A DNA stretch of 64,000 nucleotides from the NCBI RefSeq assembly GCF_037102585.1, contig NW_027043820.1:778501-842500 (forward strand), given 5' to 3'. A model generated the notes under the pieces. That model was not told where the DNA came from. It made no database searches and saw only the letters and a program-made list of their open reading frames with translations. Shown in pieces: positions 47,892 through 61,027 of the stretch. The stretch's first letter is position 1. The number at the start of each line of letters is the position of its first letter. The position numbers were made by a program, and so were the translations under genes. The stretch comes from Saccharomycopsis crataegensis (lineage: Eukaryota; Ascomycota; Saccharomycetes; Ascoideales; Saccharomycopsidaceae).

Positions 47892-48842
47892 TTAAATGTA
47901 ATACATGCAACCGGCATTACAAACACCGTAAAGAACACTCAAACCAGTGACTTCCCAACATTGATCAACTTTGTTTGCACCAATTCTGATTTGATCACAA
48001 AGCTTCATACAAGCACCAGTAGTTAAACTAGATCCACCAGTAACGTAGCCAATGATAGCACCAATTCCACGCTTATCCATCTCCGGAAGACTGTTTTCCT
48101 GGCCAATGGCCTTGATCTGCTCACTAGTGATGTTCTTGGCATTACCGTACTTTTTTTGAATGACGTACAAATATTCAGCCTGTAACTCATCATTGATATC
48201 AACAGCTTTCTCAAGCTCAGTATTGCTAGTAGAAATTGGAGTATAAATGTCTTTTCTGAAGGTCTGAACTGTTTTGTTCAAATGTGGAGCAGTGAAATTG
48301 AAAGTTGGCAAAGTTAGGTTGGACCAAGTTGGTTTTTCTTTAGTAGAAGATTCCCATTGCATTGGGTATCCACAAAGCTGCTGCTTGGCAGCCTGATACC
48401 AGAATGAAGAGTTTAATTGTTGATATGCATCAGTTTTGGAAATACATTGACCAAGTTTCCAAAATCTGCTCAAAGCAGAATCACACATTTTATCAAAGAT
48501 GCCTTCATATTCTCTTTGCACTTGCGGTGGAATTTCATCGTCTTTGATTGTAGTTGTGGCCCAAGCAGTGAAATTGAAACTTGGAAGCTGCGGGATTTTG
48601 AAATCAATATGAGGAACTGGGTCAACAGCAGTATTAAAATCACCAGAGAATCCATCAAATTCATCAGCAAGTTGAAATTCAAGTTGATCAATATTAAAGT
48701 CTTCACTTGAAAATTCGCCTTGAGCACTTTGTGTACTGATTTGAGTGACTGCTTTAGAAGCACCAAGATTCACTCCTACTGGCGCGGCATTTGCGAGCAT
48801 GGCCAACGAAAGACTGGCTAAGAAAACAAATGTTGATCTCAT
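47892..48842 (-). CDS. Secreted cysteine-rich protein A, 316 residues, with Lys-Arg processing site
   Basis: Start at ATG 48840-48842, where a clear signal peptide begins (MRSTFVFLASLSLAMLANA, cut before APVG); the frame extends farther upstream without signal. After an acidic Phe/Asp-rich pro-like stretch (to about 100) comes a helical cysteine domain: EYEGIFDKMCDSALSRFWKL, GQCISK, LNSSFWYQAAKQQLCG. Four or more N-glycosylation sites follow (NSS, NLT, NFT, NKT, NIT). Near residue 257 is LPEMDKR, a Kex2-type site, then a Gly-rich hydrophobic stretch GIGAIIGYVTGGSS and a five-cysteine C-terminus (ACMKLC, QCW, YGVCNAGC) ending MYYI. Cut at KR, it would give two chains with three and five cysteines. 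It is a paralogue of protein B 530 bp upstream, same strand. I know no family that matches; function unknown. Confidence 0.75.
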   Translation of the reverse strand: MRSTFVFLASLSLAMLANAAPVGVNLGASKAVTQISTQSAQGEFSSEDFNIDQLEFQLADEFDGFSGDFNTAVDPVPHIDFKIPQLPSFNFTAWATTTIKDDEIPPQVQREYEGIFDKMCDSALSRFWKLGQCISKTDAYQQLNSSFWYQAAKQQLCGYPMQWESSTKEKPTWSNLTLPTFNFTAPHLNKTVQTFRKDIYTPISTSNTELEKAVDINDELQAEYLYVIQKKYGNAKNITSEQIKAIGQENSLPEMDKRGIGAIIGYVTGGSSLTTGACMKLCDQIRIGANKVDQCWEVTGLSVLYGVCNAGCMYYI

Positions 48843-49373
48843 TGTGGGATGATTGGTTGATTGGAGGAAATGCGAAGGAATGCTAGGGAACTTAAAACGT
48901 TTTTTGTTTTTGCTTTTTATTGCTTTAAAAAAAAGGGTCAAATCTATTAATTGCATTGATTAGACCTGAATATCGAAGGATATTTATACTTCCTGACCTT
49001 TGAATTTAACATAGCGATAAGAAATGTATGCTTCATCCACTTTATGGCTAATCGGCACGGCATTGAAAAAACCCTTGAGATGCGGCGGGAATGACAGAGC
49101 ATAACCCAGAAAAACGGCACCTAAGGCCTTTCCAAGAAATACCACATCTCTTTTTTGAAGTCTGGAAGTATCCAATACAATATTTTTATTTTTTCATTAA
49201 AAAATTGTACATGTTGAATTTATTAACTAAGAAGTTTTATGACAGGGCGCTGCAGAAAGAATTGAAAGAGAAGAGGAGGTGAAACAAAAAAAAGGAATGA
49301 ATGATTAAAAATAGAAAATGATGAAGTCATTGTAGTGAAATGAATATAATAAAAATGCTCGAGGATTAAATTA
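48843..49373. other. Spacer between secreted protein genes A and B
   Basis: 530 bp holding the promoter of A and the 3' side of B. A 63-codon minus-strand frame (48984-49175, no ATG at its head) reads LQKRDVVFLGKALGAVFLGY; it has no cysteines and is not called. A palindrome or TATA box is not obvious. Confidence 0.45.
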
Positions 49374-49970
49374 TCACAAAATAGTGCATCCAACCTCACA
49401 AACCCCGTATATCACTGTCATGCTGATAATGGACCAGCAAAATTGAAGTTGGTCTATGCTTTCTTGAATTAAGCTACATAGATTCATGCATTGAGCTTTG
49501 CCGAAGGTTGGGCTGAGCGGATCTGTATCATTAGCATCAAGGTTTTTCTTATTGGCGACTGTATCAACCCCCCAGTTTTTGAATGGCCTTTGCATTGTAG
49601 TATTAGCCAAATTGAATAAATACTGAGCATCTAATTCGCCAGTAGTATCGTTATTGGGAAGTCTTGCTAATTCTATTGCTCCTATAGGAAGAGAAGCTCC
49701 AGGGAGATATAATCTGCTATGTGTATTATTCACGCTGGCTTTGACGTTTTCACCACAAAGGGTTTTTTCAGCAGCTTGGTACCAAAATGAAGAGTTCAAT
49801 TGTTTGAATTCTGGTATTTTAGAAACACATTCACCAAACTTCTTCATTCTGGAGACAGCAACATCACATAGTTTACCAAAAATTCCATTATATTGTTTTT
49901 CGTAAACTGGTACTGCAGAGATGACCATCAGCACCGAAATGAGTTGTAAGAAGTAGCACAAGAGTCTCAT
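49374..49970 (-). CDS. Secreted cysteine-rich protein B, 198 residues, paralogue of A
   Basis: A signal peptide opens the protein (MRLLCYFLQLISVLMVISA, cut before VP). The same blocks as in A follow in the same order: YNGIFGKLCDVAVSRMKKFG, ECVSK, LNSSFWYQAAEKTLCG, LDAQYLFNLANT, and AQCMNLC, FCW, VIYGVCEVGC with a hydrophobic end TIL. All eight cysteines of A's mature part have partners here. It lacks A's acidic N-terminal stretch and the Lys-Arg site (a Lys-Lys, NKKN, is nearby). N-glycosylation motifs are present (NSS, NNT, NDT). The tandem arrangement points to local duplication followed by divergence (roughly one third identity by eye over the blocks). No known family is recognised. Confidence 0.75.
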   Translation of the reverse strand: MRLLCYFLQLISVLMVISAVPVYEKQYNGIFGKLCDVAVSRMKKFGECVSKIPEFKQLNSSFWYQAAEKTLCGENVKASVNNTHSRLYLPGASLPIGAIELARLPNNDTTGELDAQYLFNLANTTMQRPFKNWGVDTVANKKNLDANDTDPLSPTFGKAQCMNLCSLIQESIDQLQFCWSIISMTVIYGVCEVGCTIL

Positions 49971-51129
49971 ATTCCAAAAATACTAGCTATAGTTTGCGGA
50001 AAAGTAATATTTTTGGCGAAGAAAAAGTTCACACTTACGAGTGGGCGCTCACACGATTATATATGTGGAGCATGGCAAATTTATAGATCAATATCTGCTG
50101 TTGCACTTAGCACTTAACTTCCCACCCCTTTTTTAATATTCTTTGATGCACGTATCACAGGCTGATTGTTTTCCCGTAGAACAAAATATAATTACTTTTT
50201 ACATCATCCTGGACGATACGGGGTTAAAATATTATGACCATTAAAGACAAAAGTATAATGCGTAGAACATTGGCTGCCAGTCATACAAAAACTAGCTCAT
50301 TGAATAACAAATATCCAATGATATTTAGAGGGTATGTATTTTTTGGTACAATAATAAAAAAAAAATAAAAAAAAACAAAACATGTATGATTTAGCTTTGA
50401 CACAAGGCAAAAGGAATGGTTAATGCATGCTGGGCCTTTCCACGTTATGCAGTAAACTGCATATCCCGGAATTTGAAGGTATTTGGATAACACAAAATAG
50501 CTGAGACTTGAAAATATTGCTCGTAAATTTTGGTTATTGGTTCCATCATAAATTTGGGCTTGGACGAGGCTATGATTAATAGAACAAAAAGAATAGGGTC
50601 CTTGAAATTTAAATCACAAATGACGGAAGTTTCATCAAAAACAACTATCAAAAAAGTTGCATCTAAATTTTTCGAAGATTTAAATGAAAGATATTGATAC
50701 CAAATAGCTGTTTTATATTTTTGCTTGAAAACAAAGTGTAATTTATTAAGAAGTCCGGTAAAGCAAAGACGTTAGAAGAATGATTACAGAACTTTAGATA
50801 GAGTTGCATCAATATTTGCCTTGTAAAACAATCCTTTTTAAAAAATATAGTGATCCGAATAATAATGAATACCTTGATTATGTAGAAAATACTAAAATTA
50901 TCAAATTTAATATAACAAGATTTCTTAATGGGCAACAGGATAGGTAAATTCAAATGGGCGTCACCACATGTGTGGTTTGCAGCCCGGCGCAGCAGCAAAG
51001 TTTAAAGCCACAAAACGAAAAAATACAACAGAAACAAACCCTTTCTTTTAGCAGACATTATCAGAGTCAATACGAATCAGTGACAATTATAAATCTCTCC
51101 AACAACATTTTTTATCCCCATTACACAAA
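49971..51129. other. Spacer between secreted protein B and VPS13
   Basis: 1.16 kb between divergent genes, AT-rich, with A-tracts near 50351-50380. A stretch at about 50526-50696 on the plus strand reads as protein-like (LDEAMINRTKRIGSLKFKSQ) up to a stop, but without ATG or neighbours; not called. Confidence 0.45.
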
Positions 51130-54100
51130 ATGCTTGAGTCATTGGTGGCAGGTGTTCTTAATAGGACTTTGGTAAGTAGAATTATTTTTCGTGTGGTTAT
51201 TTTCCTGGTAGCGTTCATATGGGCGTACTAACATATTGATTTGCGTTTAGGGGAATTATGTTGAGAACTTCGATACAAAGCAATTAAATATTGGTATCTG
51301 GTCTGGGGATGTTACATTGAAAAACTTGAAGCTAAAAAAAGAATCTTTAGACGCTTTGGAATTGCCAATTGATGTACAGTATGGATTCTTGGGGCAATTG
51401 ACCCTTCAAATCCCTTGGTCAAATCTCCGTGGGAAACCCGTAAAAGTTATAATTGAGGATGCCTATCTTTTGGCCACCCCAATGCTAGTAGATGAATATG
51501 ATGAGGAGAAGATCAAGGAACGTGAGTTATCATTAAAGAGGAAAAAGTTGCAAGATTTAGACCTCATTGAGGAAAATAAGTTGAAGCTTGCAAAACAAGA
51601 AGCCCTCGATCCGACTTTGGATGACCAATCTAAAAAACAAGAAAGTTTCACTGAGAGTTTGATAACTAAAATTGTTGACAACTTACAAGTTACAATAAAG
51701 AATATTCACTTGAGATATGAAGATGCATCAGTTTTCACAAATGCTCCATATTCTGTGGGTATTACATTAGATGAATTATCTGCGGTTTCCACAGACGGAA
51801 CTTGGGTTCCAAGTTTTGTTTCTCTTACAAATTCATTTGCACGAAAGTTATTGACATTGAAATCTTTAAGTTGCTACTTTAATAGTTATTCAACCTCCTT
51901 GATCGATATGAATAAGGAATTTAATGAGGAAGAATTGCTACTACTGTTCAAGAAGTTGATCGCCAAAGAAAGTGATGATAATGAGAATATTGAAATTTTT
52001 AAGAACCATCATTTCCTTCTTCGGCCAGTGACTGGAAGTGGGAAAATTACAATTAATAAACTTGGAAGTACAGAGCTAGACCCGCATATTTTGTCGGAGT
52101 TATTCTTCAAAGAATTTGCAGTCAACTTGAACTCAGATCAATATCGAGATATATTGAATACGGCTTCAAATTATAGATTCTATGTTAAAACGTTTAAATT
52201 TAAGAAGTTCCGTCCACCCAAATCCATGAAACCTATGGAACATCCAAGAGAGTGGTTTCAATATGCAGCAAGAGCAGTTTTAGACGAAATTCATGAGAAG
52301 AACAACAAGTGGTCCTGGGAATATTTTAAAGAAAGACGAGATGATAGAAGGGCCTATATCAAGTATTTCAAATTGAAAATCCAAGATGAGCTGAGTAATG
52401 TTGCTGTTGACCAGAATACCCGAGAAGAGCTCCAAAAGTTGGAAGACAAGATTAGTTATGAGGATATCAAATTATATCGATCTCTCGCAAAGACACAAGC
52501 ACGCAGGGAAAGGATAAAAAACATAAAGGTCACAGATGAAAATGCCAAAACCACTTCAGGTCCTGATGGAGAAAAGAAGTTGGGAAGTGAAGATTCAAAG
52601 GAAGACAAGGAGGAAGTTATTGACCCGGATGCTGCAACTCAGACAGACAGTACCACCCCTGTAAACAAAGGTTGGTTTAGTGGATGGTGGGGCTCAGCTC
52701 AACCAGAGAATGGGGATTCTGATTCCAACCCAGAAGGGAATGTGGAAGCCAATGATTTGATAATGACTGAAGAACAGAAAAAGGAATTATTTGAGGCAAT
52801 TGAATTCGATGAACAGCAAGCCCTCACTGAAGCAATTGACATTCCGAAGGATCGGGTTAAATTGAAATTATTTGCTTCTTTGGAAAAGGGTTCCTTCAGA
52901 ATAAGAAATAAGACATCGAACTTGGCTGAAGTGATGTGGGAAGGATGTAATTTTCAACTTTTCGAAAGACCAAATTCGTTCCTAAGTAAGTTCACTCTTC
53001 AGGAATTCAAAGTTGAGGATGGTGATGATAGCTCAACTTTGTATAAACATATTGTTAGTATCAAGCCAATGCAGCAAAATATTTCAACTGAAGCTGATGT
53101 TGATCCTCATCCAAATTCAGAAGGTGAAAGTGAATCGAGAGAACCTTTCTTTCAGGTATCCTTCGAGTCAAATCCCTTGGATGAAAGCGCTGATTCTAAG
53201 TTGATGGCAAAAATGAAAAGTATGACCATCTTCTACCATGCTGGTTTCATCGAGAAAGTGGTCAAGTTTTTCACTCCTCCAAAGCAACATCAAGACACAA
53301 TCAGTGCAATAATGAATGCTGCCGAAGCTACAGTCGAAGGAATCACGGCGCAAACAAAGCTTGGCCTTCGATATGCTTTGGAAGAACACAAAACTTTGAA
53401 TGCACAGCTTGATTTACAAACACCGTTAATAATTTTGCCTTTGAATCCTGATGATTGGAAGTCTCCTTGTGGGATTATTGATGCCGGTCATATTAGTGTC
53501 ATGAGTGATTTAATTGATAGAAAAAGGGCAGATGAATTAAAAGCAAAGCGGTCGACTGATTTTAACGATATGGACTGGTCAAAGTTAAAAGATCTTATGT
53601 ATGACAAATTTAATTTACACTTGCATGATGCACAATTCTTAATTGGACCAACTATCAAATCAACAATTGAGCAGCTACATGATGACAATAGTGCCATTGG
53701 GCTGGAGTGTCCTCCACCAGCATTGATTTTAAAGAATTTTAATACAAATTTCTTATTGCAAGTTTCGATATTGCCCCATGCTTATAACTTGACAAGATTC
53801 AAGGTATCAGGAGATGTCCCATTGATTAAAGCAAAAATGTCTGATTATCAGTATAAGGTTATACTCCAATTATTCAAAAAAATAATCCCTGAGTTTGATG
53901 AGACTGGTTATGTGGATGATGAAATTTCAGATGGCTATTTCACTGATGATGGAGATTCCTTGTTAGATGTTTTTCATAATGCTCTAAATGAAAATGAATT
54001 TAGCGATGCATTGTCATTTATTGACAGTGACGATGGCAATTATTCTGACCATGATAATACCAACTACAGAGATAGTGTTGATGATCATCCATTGACGCTG

Positions 54101-57100
54101 CAAAAGGAAAGTAGATCAACAACTGCTACCAGGCAACATACTCCTACAGTATCAAACCCATTGCAAGATACACAACACCAATTTGATTTTGATTTCAAGG
54201 TGGGTGTCTTCAATTTGTCATTGTTGAAATGTGAAAAGACAGCATTTAATCCACCCGAAGAAATTGTCGATTTAGTCTGTGAAAACTTTCAAATGATGTT
54301 TTTTAAGACCGCTAAAAATATTAATGTGGAACTATCATTGTCAGATGTTAATTTCATAGATAAAATCGAAAAAAGTGGTCCTGAAGAATACAAAAAGATT
54401 GTTTCTTCTAATAACTTTACCAAAAATGATACAGTTAATTATCAGCAAAATAAAAAGGAGGACTTGGTTAGAGTGAAATATTCTAGAACTCAGAGAATAG
54501 TGGAAGTGAACAATGAGGCTATTGAATTATATGATCTGGATTTGAACTTAAATATTGCTGCAGTCAAGGCAATCATCAATAGAAGGAGGTTACTTACAAT
54601 TTATACTTACATCATGACAACCTTTACAGACCCCAACACTGAGGAAACTCCAGCAGACCTTCTTCGTCATAACACTGAGGATAATACCGAAAGTGCTCCA
54701 CAAATGATGAACGTCACCATTGGTCTTGAGCGTATTATTGTAATTTTGCTTGATGAGCATGTTAAATTGGCAACTCTTCAATTGAATACAGGAGAAATAA
54801 ATGTTTTGCTATTGCCGGAGAAGATGAAAGTTCAGTTCCAATTAGGTGCTTTAACTTTACACGATGAGGTAAACGAAGGATCACCAAGAGATTCTGTTTC
54901 TAGAAGATTAATCAGTATTGACGACAATGATTTGGCTGAAGTGCAGTATGAAACTTTCGATGCGACAACTAATACAAACTTGTTTAGTTCCAGTATCAAG
55001 TTTAAAACGGGCTCAATGAGAATTAACTTTGTTGAGGAACCCTGCAAGAAAATTCTAGGCTATGTCATGAATTTATTGAAGATGAAGGGACTTTTCGACT
55101 CTGCACGAGACTCCAACTATAGTAGAATAACACCTGCTCAACTAGACAATAATATGAACAATAGAATGTCATATGATATTTTGATCAAAACTCCAATTAT
55201 AGTTTTCCCTAAATTAGATGGCACTGACTTGCAACATTTCGATGCTTTGACAGCTTACTTAGGGGAATTCAAGGCATCTAATAGCTTCGAAAAGGTTACG
55301 GAAATGAACGATGAGATCCTCACAAAGATTGCTGCAAGTCTTACATCCACAAGACTTACTTCAGATTTCTATTTTGATGGGAATAAACAGTTTTTGGAAA
55401 TTATTGATGGAATTGATATGGAATTTAATATTGATAATGGATTTTCAGACCCAAGTATTGGCCTGGATAGGGCATCATCAATAATCACAGCCAAAATGTC
55501 AGACTCGGAAATGAAGCTTACCGAGTTTCAACTTGAATATTTGTTACAGTTGGTGCAAACAATTCCTTCAGTTCTACAGTATGATAACGAGACTGACTTG
55601 TTGAAGCAAATAGAAGAAGATGCAGTCAGAGCCTCATTGACCGTTCTGCCGGAATACCTTGATTCTCCAACTGTGAATAAGGGATCTAGTGAAGTTTTCA
55701 ATACAGGTGAAAATAAACTGATTGAGATCAACGAGAACCACTTGAAGCTTGATTTCAAGTTTAAGGCTGGGAAGTTGGCTTTATCTATTTATAATGATAC
55801 GAAAAATGTCAAAAATATTGAAGATGTTGAGGAACACAGATTGTCCAGATTTTCGTTGAATGATATAGGAATTGATTTTCAAATGAAAGAGAACTCTCAT
55901 TACAGCTCGAACATACATACTAGGTCTTTCACTATTGAGGATATCAGAGTTAGAGAGAATAATTTGTTCAGAGAAATTATTCCAACCGTTGACCATGACA
56001 ACTATCAATTCATGTGCAAAGTGGACACAGATGGCCCTTGTGAAGATAAGCAAATAACTTGTCTGTTGAATATTGACAGTCCAAAGATGATTCTCGCATT
56101 AGATTATTTGTTTTCATTAAAGGAATTCATCTACAAGGGATTTGGAATGGCTAAAACCAATGATGAGAATGAACTTGATGACAATCCAGATTCAACCGGA
56201 GATGAGGATACAGACACTGTTTTAGAGAGTTTAAATTTAATAACATCAACAGAAACCAAAAGTAGATTCTATTACTCAATTAATGTGGTTGATTTTTCTG
56301 TTATTTTACTCTCTGATCCTACGGTGTCAAACACTGAAGCCATTGTCTTGAAGTTAGAGCAGCTATTGATTTCAAGTCAGAAAACTACTACAATATTGGC
56401 GGACAACGTTGGTCTGTTCTTGTGTCGTATGAATGATTATGAGGGAAGCAGACTACGGATCATTAATGATTTTTCTGCATCTTTCTCCTTTGATTCTAGA
56501 AATTCTACTCCGACGAATCTCCTTAGTAGTGTTCAAATTGCGATTGAACCATTGTTACTTCGTTTATCCTTGAGCGATATTCGTTTGGCATTGAATATTA
56601 TTAACAAAGCGTATGAGTTGGCTGGTATCACATCAAGCAGAATCGAAGTTGAAGAACAAAACTCAGGATACACTGTCTTTACCAAGGAATTTAGAAAAAA
56701 GTTAACCAAGGGCTTCTATGTAGGCTCTATCAACTCAAGTATTTCTGGAAAATCTTTGGTAACTAAAGCTAATGAAAGTAATTCGCAAGCCATCATTAAG
56801 GCCGAAACATTGACAGCTGACTTTGAGGGCCTAAGACTTGTGATTCTTGGTGATGTTCATGAATTGCCTGTGATTGACATGAATATAAATCAATTTACTG
56901 TGCATGCTGAGAATTGGTCCACTACTCTTGACTTGAACGCTCAAATTGAATCTTATGTCAATATATTTAATTATGCTAGATCGTCTTGGGAACCTCTCCT
57001 TGAGCCTTGGAAAGTTGGTCTTCATGTTTCAAACACATTGGGCAAAGATGGTAATACGCTTAATGTGAATGTCATTTCAAGAGAAATAGCTGAAGTTACA

Positions 57101-60100
57101 TTAACATCAAGAGCTATCACCTTATTGTCGCAAATGTACTCGTTAGTCTCCTTGGATGCAAATATAGCTCCTCGTGGTACTAATACTCCTTATATGATTT
57201 TGAACCAGACGGGTTATGACATCAATGTGTGGATAGATTCTGATGATAAAAAATCGAGAACTAATCGGAAAACCATTCGACAAAATCAGACTGTTCCTTG
57301 GGAGTTTGAAGATTGGACTGAAATTCGTGAGAAATTGGACGTAGATACTCAGAAGAATTCTATCGTCGTTGAGCTAATTGGCTCACCGTATAAAGCAATT
57401 GAATCAATTTCATTAATTGGAGAAGGGGAGGAATTGTTCATGATGACTCCTCCAATTCAAGGTGTCCATAATAGACTTGCTTGTTCGATTACTTTGACAA
57501 AAGATAATGTGAAACAGATTGTTTTGAAGTCGACACTTACTGTTCACAATACATCAGGAGTTGGAATTTTAATTGGAATTGGATTGGCTTCTGACAGAGG
57601 TGTGAATGAAATATATCCTGTCGCTGCAGGTGAATTATTTTCCTTGCCAATTGATCATGTTTATAAGGAAGCATTAGCAGTAAAACCTGATCTTCCAAAC
57701 TCCTCATATGGATGGTCATCATCCCGAATCCGGTGGAAGTCTCTTTATGACAAGCCTTCTTTACTAGAGTGCGCTGCCAATAGCGACAAACTGAAGGGTG
57801 ATAATGTATCATTTTATTTCCAAGTGGATGCTGAAAGATACTCCAATAGTACTAGAAAAATTTATCCTCATTTGAAGATTGTTATTTCCTCGCCATTACA
57901 GATCGAAAACTTATTACCATATGACATGATGTATCGTATTTATGATAAGACAATCAGAAAGTTTTGGTTAGTTCTGCTTAAGAAAGGTTCTTCATCCAGT
58001 ATCCATTTTGTTAACATCAAAAATCTTCTTTTGATGAGCGTTGAACCCTTGAATTGCGGCTTTCAAAAGTCTGAATTTGTCATAATTCATGCTCCTGAGG
58101 AAAGTGGCTTCCCAACGGACTCTAGGTTGGATTTGAAACATGATGATGGCCAGAAATTGCATCTTAATATAGATTATGGTGTTTCCAAGGATGGTAATAG
58201 CAACAGTGGCTTGAATGTTACGATTTACTCACCTTATATTATCTTGAATAGAACTGGTCAAAGTTTGATTCTTGGAGAAAAATACAATGCTCTCCATTCC
58301 ATTGCTACTTCAAGTTTAGAAGATCCAAATAAAATGAAATCCTCTCAACCAAAAATGTTTTCTTTTGAAAATGATCAAGATAGACAGAATAGAGCATTCT
58401 TGAGCGTTTCTGATTCTGGATGGAGCAGAGAGATAAGTTTGGATGCCATTGGCCAATTTTTCGATCTTTCTATGCCTGTTAATGGCAGAAGAACAGAGAT
58501 CAATGTGGGAATTGATATTAAAGAAGGTGAAGGTAAATATCTAAAGTCTAAAGTGGTAACTATTTCGCCAAGATTTATTATTACCAACGACTTGAGTGAA
58601 GAACTCAATATTAACGAAATTGGATCCTCAAAGATCTTGAGTATCAAACCAGGAGAGTCACTACCGTTGAACCAAACGTGCATCGGTGAAGACAAAGAGC
58701 TTAGAATAAGATTTTTGGGCTCAAATTCTAAATGGTCATCCCCATTTAGTGTCAATGATATTGGTGAGATATTTTTAAAGATATTGAAGCAAGAAACAGG
58801 ACACATTCTTTTAAAAGTTGTTGTGATCTTGGAAAACGCAACATTATTTATTCGTTTTGAAGATGCGGGGAATCATTGGCCATATTCTATTAGAAATTTT
58901 AGTAACACGGAATTTGTTTTCTATCAAAGTAATCCTTATATTGATGAACAAGGGGCACCAGTCAAGAAAGATAGTCATTTCAAACCTATTTTTTACAAAA
59001 TTCCGCCAAAAAGTGTGATGCCATATGCTTGGGATTATCCCGCGGGTATTGTTAAGGAACTTGTTTTGAGATCGCATGGTAAAGACAAAAGCATTCAATT
59101 AGCAGAGATTGGTAATATTGGTGTGATGTATCTCCCTCAGTTCAAAAATTTGATGGCCGCAGCTACTGATATTAATATTGTTGCTGATGGCCCTACTCAA
59201 GCATTAGTTATAAGTGATGCTGACCCTCTGAACATATACAGCAACTCCAACTCCAATTCTAAAACTAATTCTACCACTGCCATTGATACCGTTAGCAAGA
59301 TTGAAGCAAAGGAACAGGAACATTATTCGATGAGGGTTGCCATAAACTGTAAAGGTATGGGGATTTCTTTAATTAATTCCAAGCTACAAGAATTGTGTTA
59401 CATTACGTATAGGGGCCTTGAAATCAAATATAATGAATCAGAGCTCTATCAAACTTTTATCTGGAATTTAAAATGGGTTCAAGTTGATAATCAGTTATTT
59501 GGTGGGACTTATCCTATTGTTATTTACCCATCGGTTGTTCCACAATCTAGTCAAGAGGTTGAATCACATCCAACGTTTCATTTTTCTGTGAGCCGTGTTA
59601 AGGATGATAGTCATGGTGTATTATATATTAAATATGCCACCTTGTTATTACAGGAAATCACAGTCGATATTGATGAAGATTTCCTATTTGCGGTATTGGA
59701 TTTCTCGAAGCTTCCGTTGGGTGTTGTCGAGGAAAAGAAACAAGATGTATTATGTGAAGAAATTATCGAATTACCAGCCCCATCAAAGAGTAGAGTGGGC
59801 CAAGATATTTATTTTGAAGCTCTTCACTTACAACCTACCCAAATAAATTTATCATTTGTGAGAACTGAAAGAGTGAATGCTGCAAGCAACAAAACTGACT
59901 CTCAAAATCCATTGATGTTCTTCTTTAATGTGTTAACCATGGCCATTGGTAATGTGAATGATGCTCCGATTAAGTTGAATGCTTTGTTTATTGAAAATAT
60001 TAGGGTTCCGATTCCAATTCTTGTGCACTCAATCAAGACACACTACAGTCAGGATTTCTTTTTCCAACTTCACAAAGTTCTTGGCTCCGCTGATTTCTTG

Positions 60101-61027
60101 GGCAATCCAGTGGGATTATTTAACAATATCAGTTCTGGTGTCATGGACATATTCTACGAACCATACCAAGGCTTGATAATGAATGATAGACCCCAAGAAT
60201 TGGGTATTAGTATCGCTAAAGGTGGGTTGAGTTTCTTGAAGAAATCTGTGTTTGGTGTTTCTGATAGTGTTGCTAAGTTTACAGGGTCAGTAGCAAAAGG
60301 TTTATCTTTAGCTACTTTAGATAAAGATTATCAGGATAGAAGAAGATATAACTTGAGAAGAAACAGACCAAAACATGCCCTAGTCGGGTTAAAATCTGGA
60401 GCGACTTCACTCTTTGAGTCGTTGAGTAGTGGTGTTAGTGGAATAGCGTTAGCACCAATAGAAGGGGCATCCACAGAAGGTACATCTGGATTCTTTAAGG
60501 GTATTGGTAAAGGTATTGTGGGCTTCCCTACAAAGGCTGCTATCGGTGTGTTTGACTTGGCTTCCAGTGTTAGCGAAGGGATCAGAAATACTACAACTGC
60601 TTTTGATAATAATGCTCTTGAAAAAGTTAGATTACCGCGAGCAATCAACCATGACGGAATTATCAGACCCTATTCCCCTGCAGAATCTCAAGGTCAATAT
60701 TGGTTGAAAACAATCAATGGAGGAGAGTTTTCAAACTCAGAAATATACTTGGCTCATATGGTTTTGCCTGGTGGTGAATTAGTTATTATGATTACTTTCA
60801 ATGATATCATGTTGATCTCCATTAGTAAACAAGAGGTCAAGTGGAAGATCAGTTTTGAGGAAATTAAATCAATCGTGTTGGAGTCAACTGGAATAAAAAT
60901 TATATTGTTTGATAATAGACCTGGTCCTTTTGTGCCTATTCCTGATCTTCAGTCCAAGAGGTACTTCTATAATCGTATTGCTGTCGCTGTGAATCAATAC
61001 AACAAGCACTCGCAATCTGTTTTATGA
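51130..61027 (+). CDS. VPS13: Vps13 bridge-like lipid transfer protein, one intron
   Basis: Exon 1 (51130-51171, encoding MLESLVAGVLNRTL) joins exon 2 (51251-61027). The 79-nt intron has donor GTAAGT, perfect TACTAAC at 51226-51232 and acceptor TAG. The 3272-residue product is Vps13, a rod that moves lipids in bulk at membrane contact sites (ER-vacuole-mitochondria-endosome, prospore membrane). Seen in order: N-terminal chorein region (GNYVENFDTKQLNIGIWSGD), the long repeating groove with acidic loops (WFSGWWGS near 470; DDEISDGYFTDDGD near 880), the VAB region (about 1950-2450; repeated ILNRTG/ILNQTG blocks), the C-terminal DUF/ATG2-like part (FFKGIGKGIVGFPTKAAIGV) and a PH-like end. Length is close to S. 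cerevisiae (3144). No defects seen. Confidence 0.97.
51172..51250 (+). other. VPS13 intron
   Basis: 79-nt intron after codon 14, GTAAGT donor, TACTAAC branch at 51226-51232, TAG acceptor. Its splicing is needed to join the universally conserved Vps13 N-terminus to the rest. Confidence 0.92.

Noticed and set aside
48984-49175. 63-codon minus-strand frame between the secreted genes, LQKRDVVFLGKALGAVFLGY, considered as relic of a third family member
   Set aside because: It has no ATG at its head, no cysteines and no shared blocks; only a KR plus Gly-rich segment is reminiscent.
50525-50700. Protein-like frame LDEAMINRTKRIGSLKFKSQ ending in a stop
   Set aside because: Short, without start or matching upstream sequence; could be chance in AT-rich DNA.
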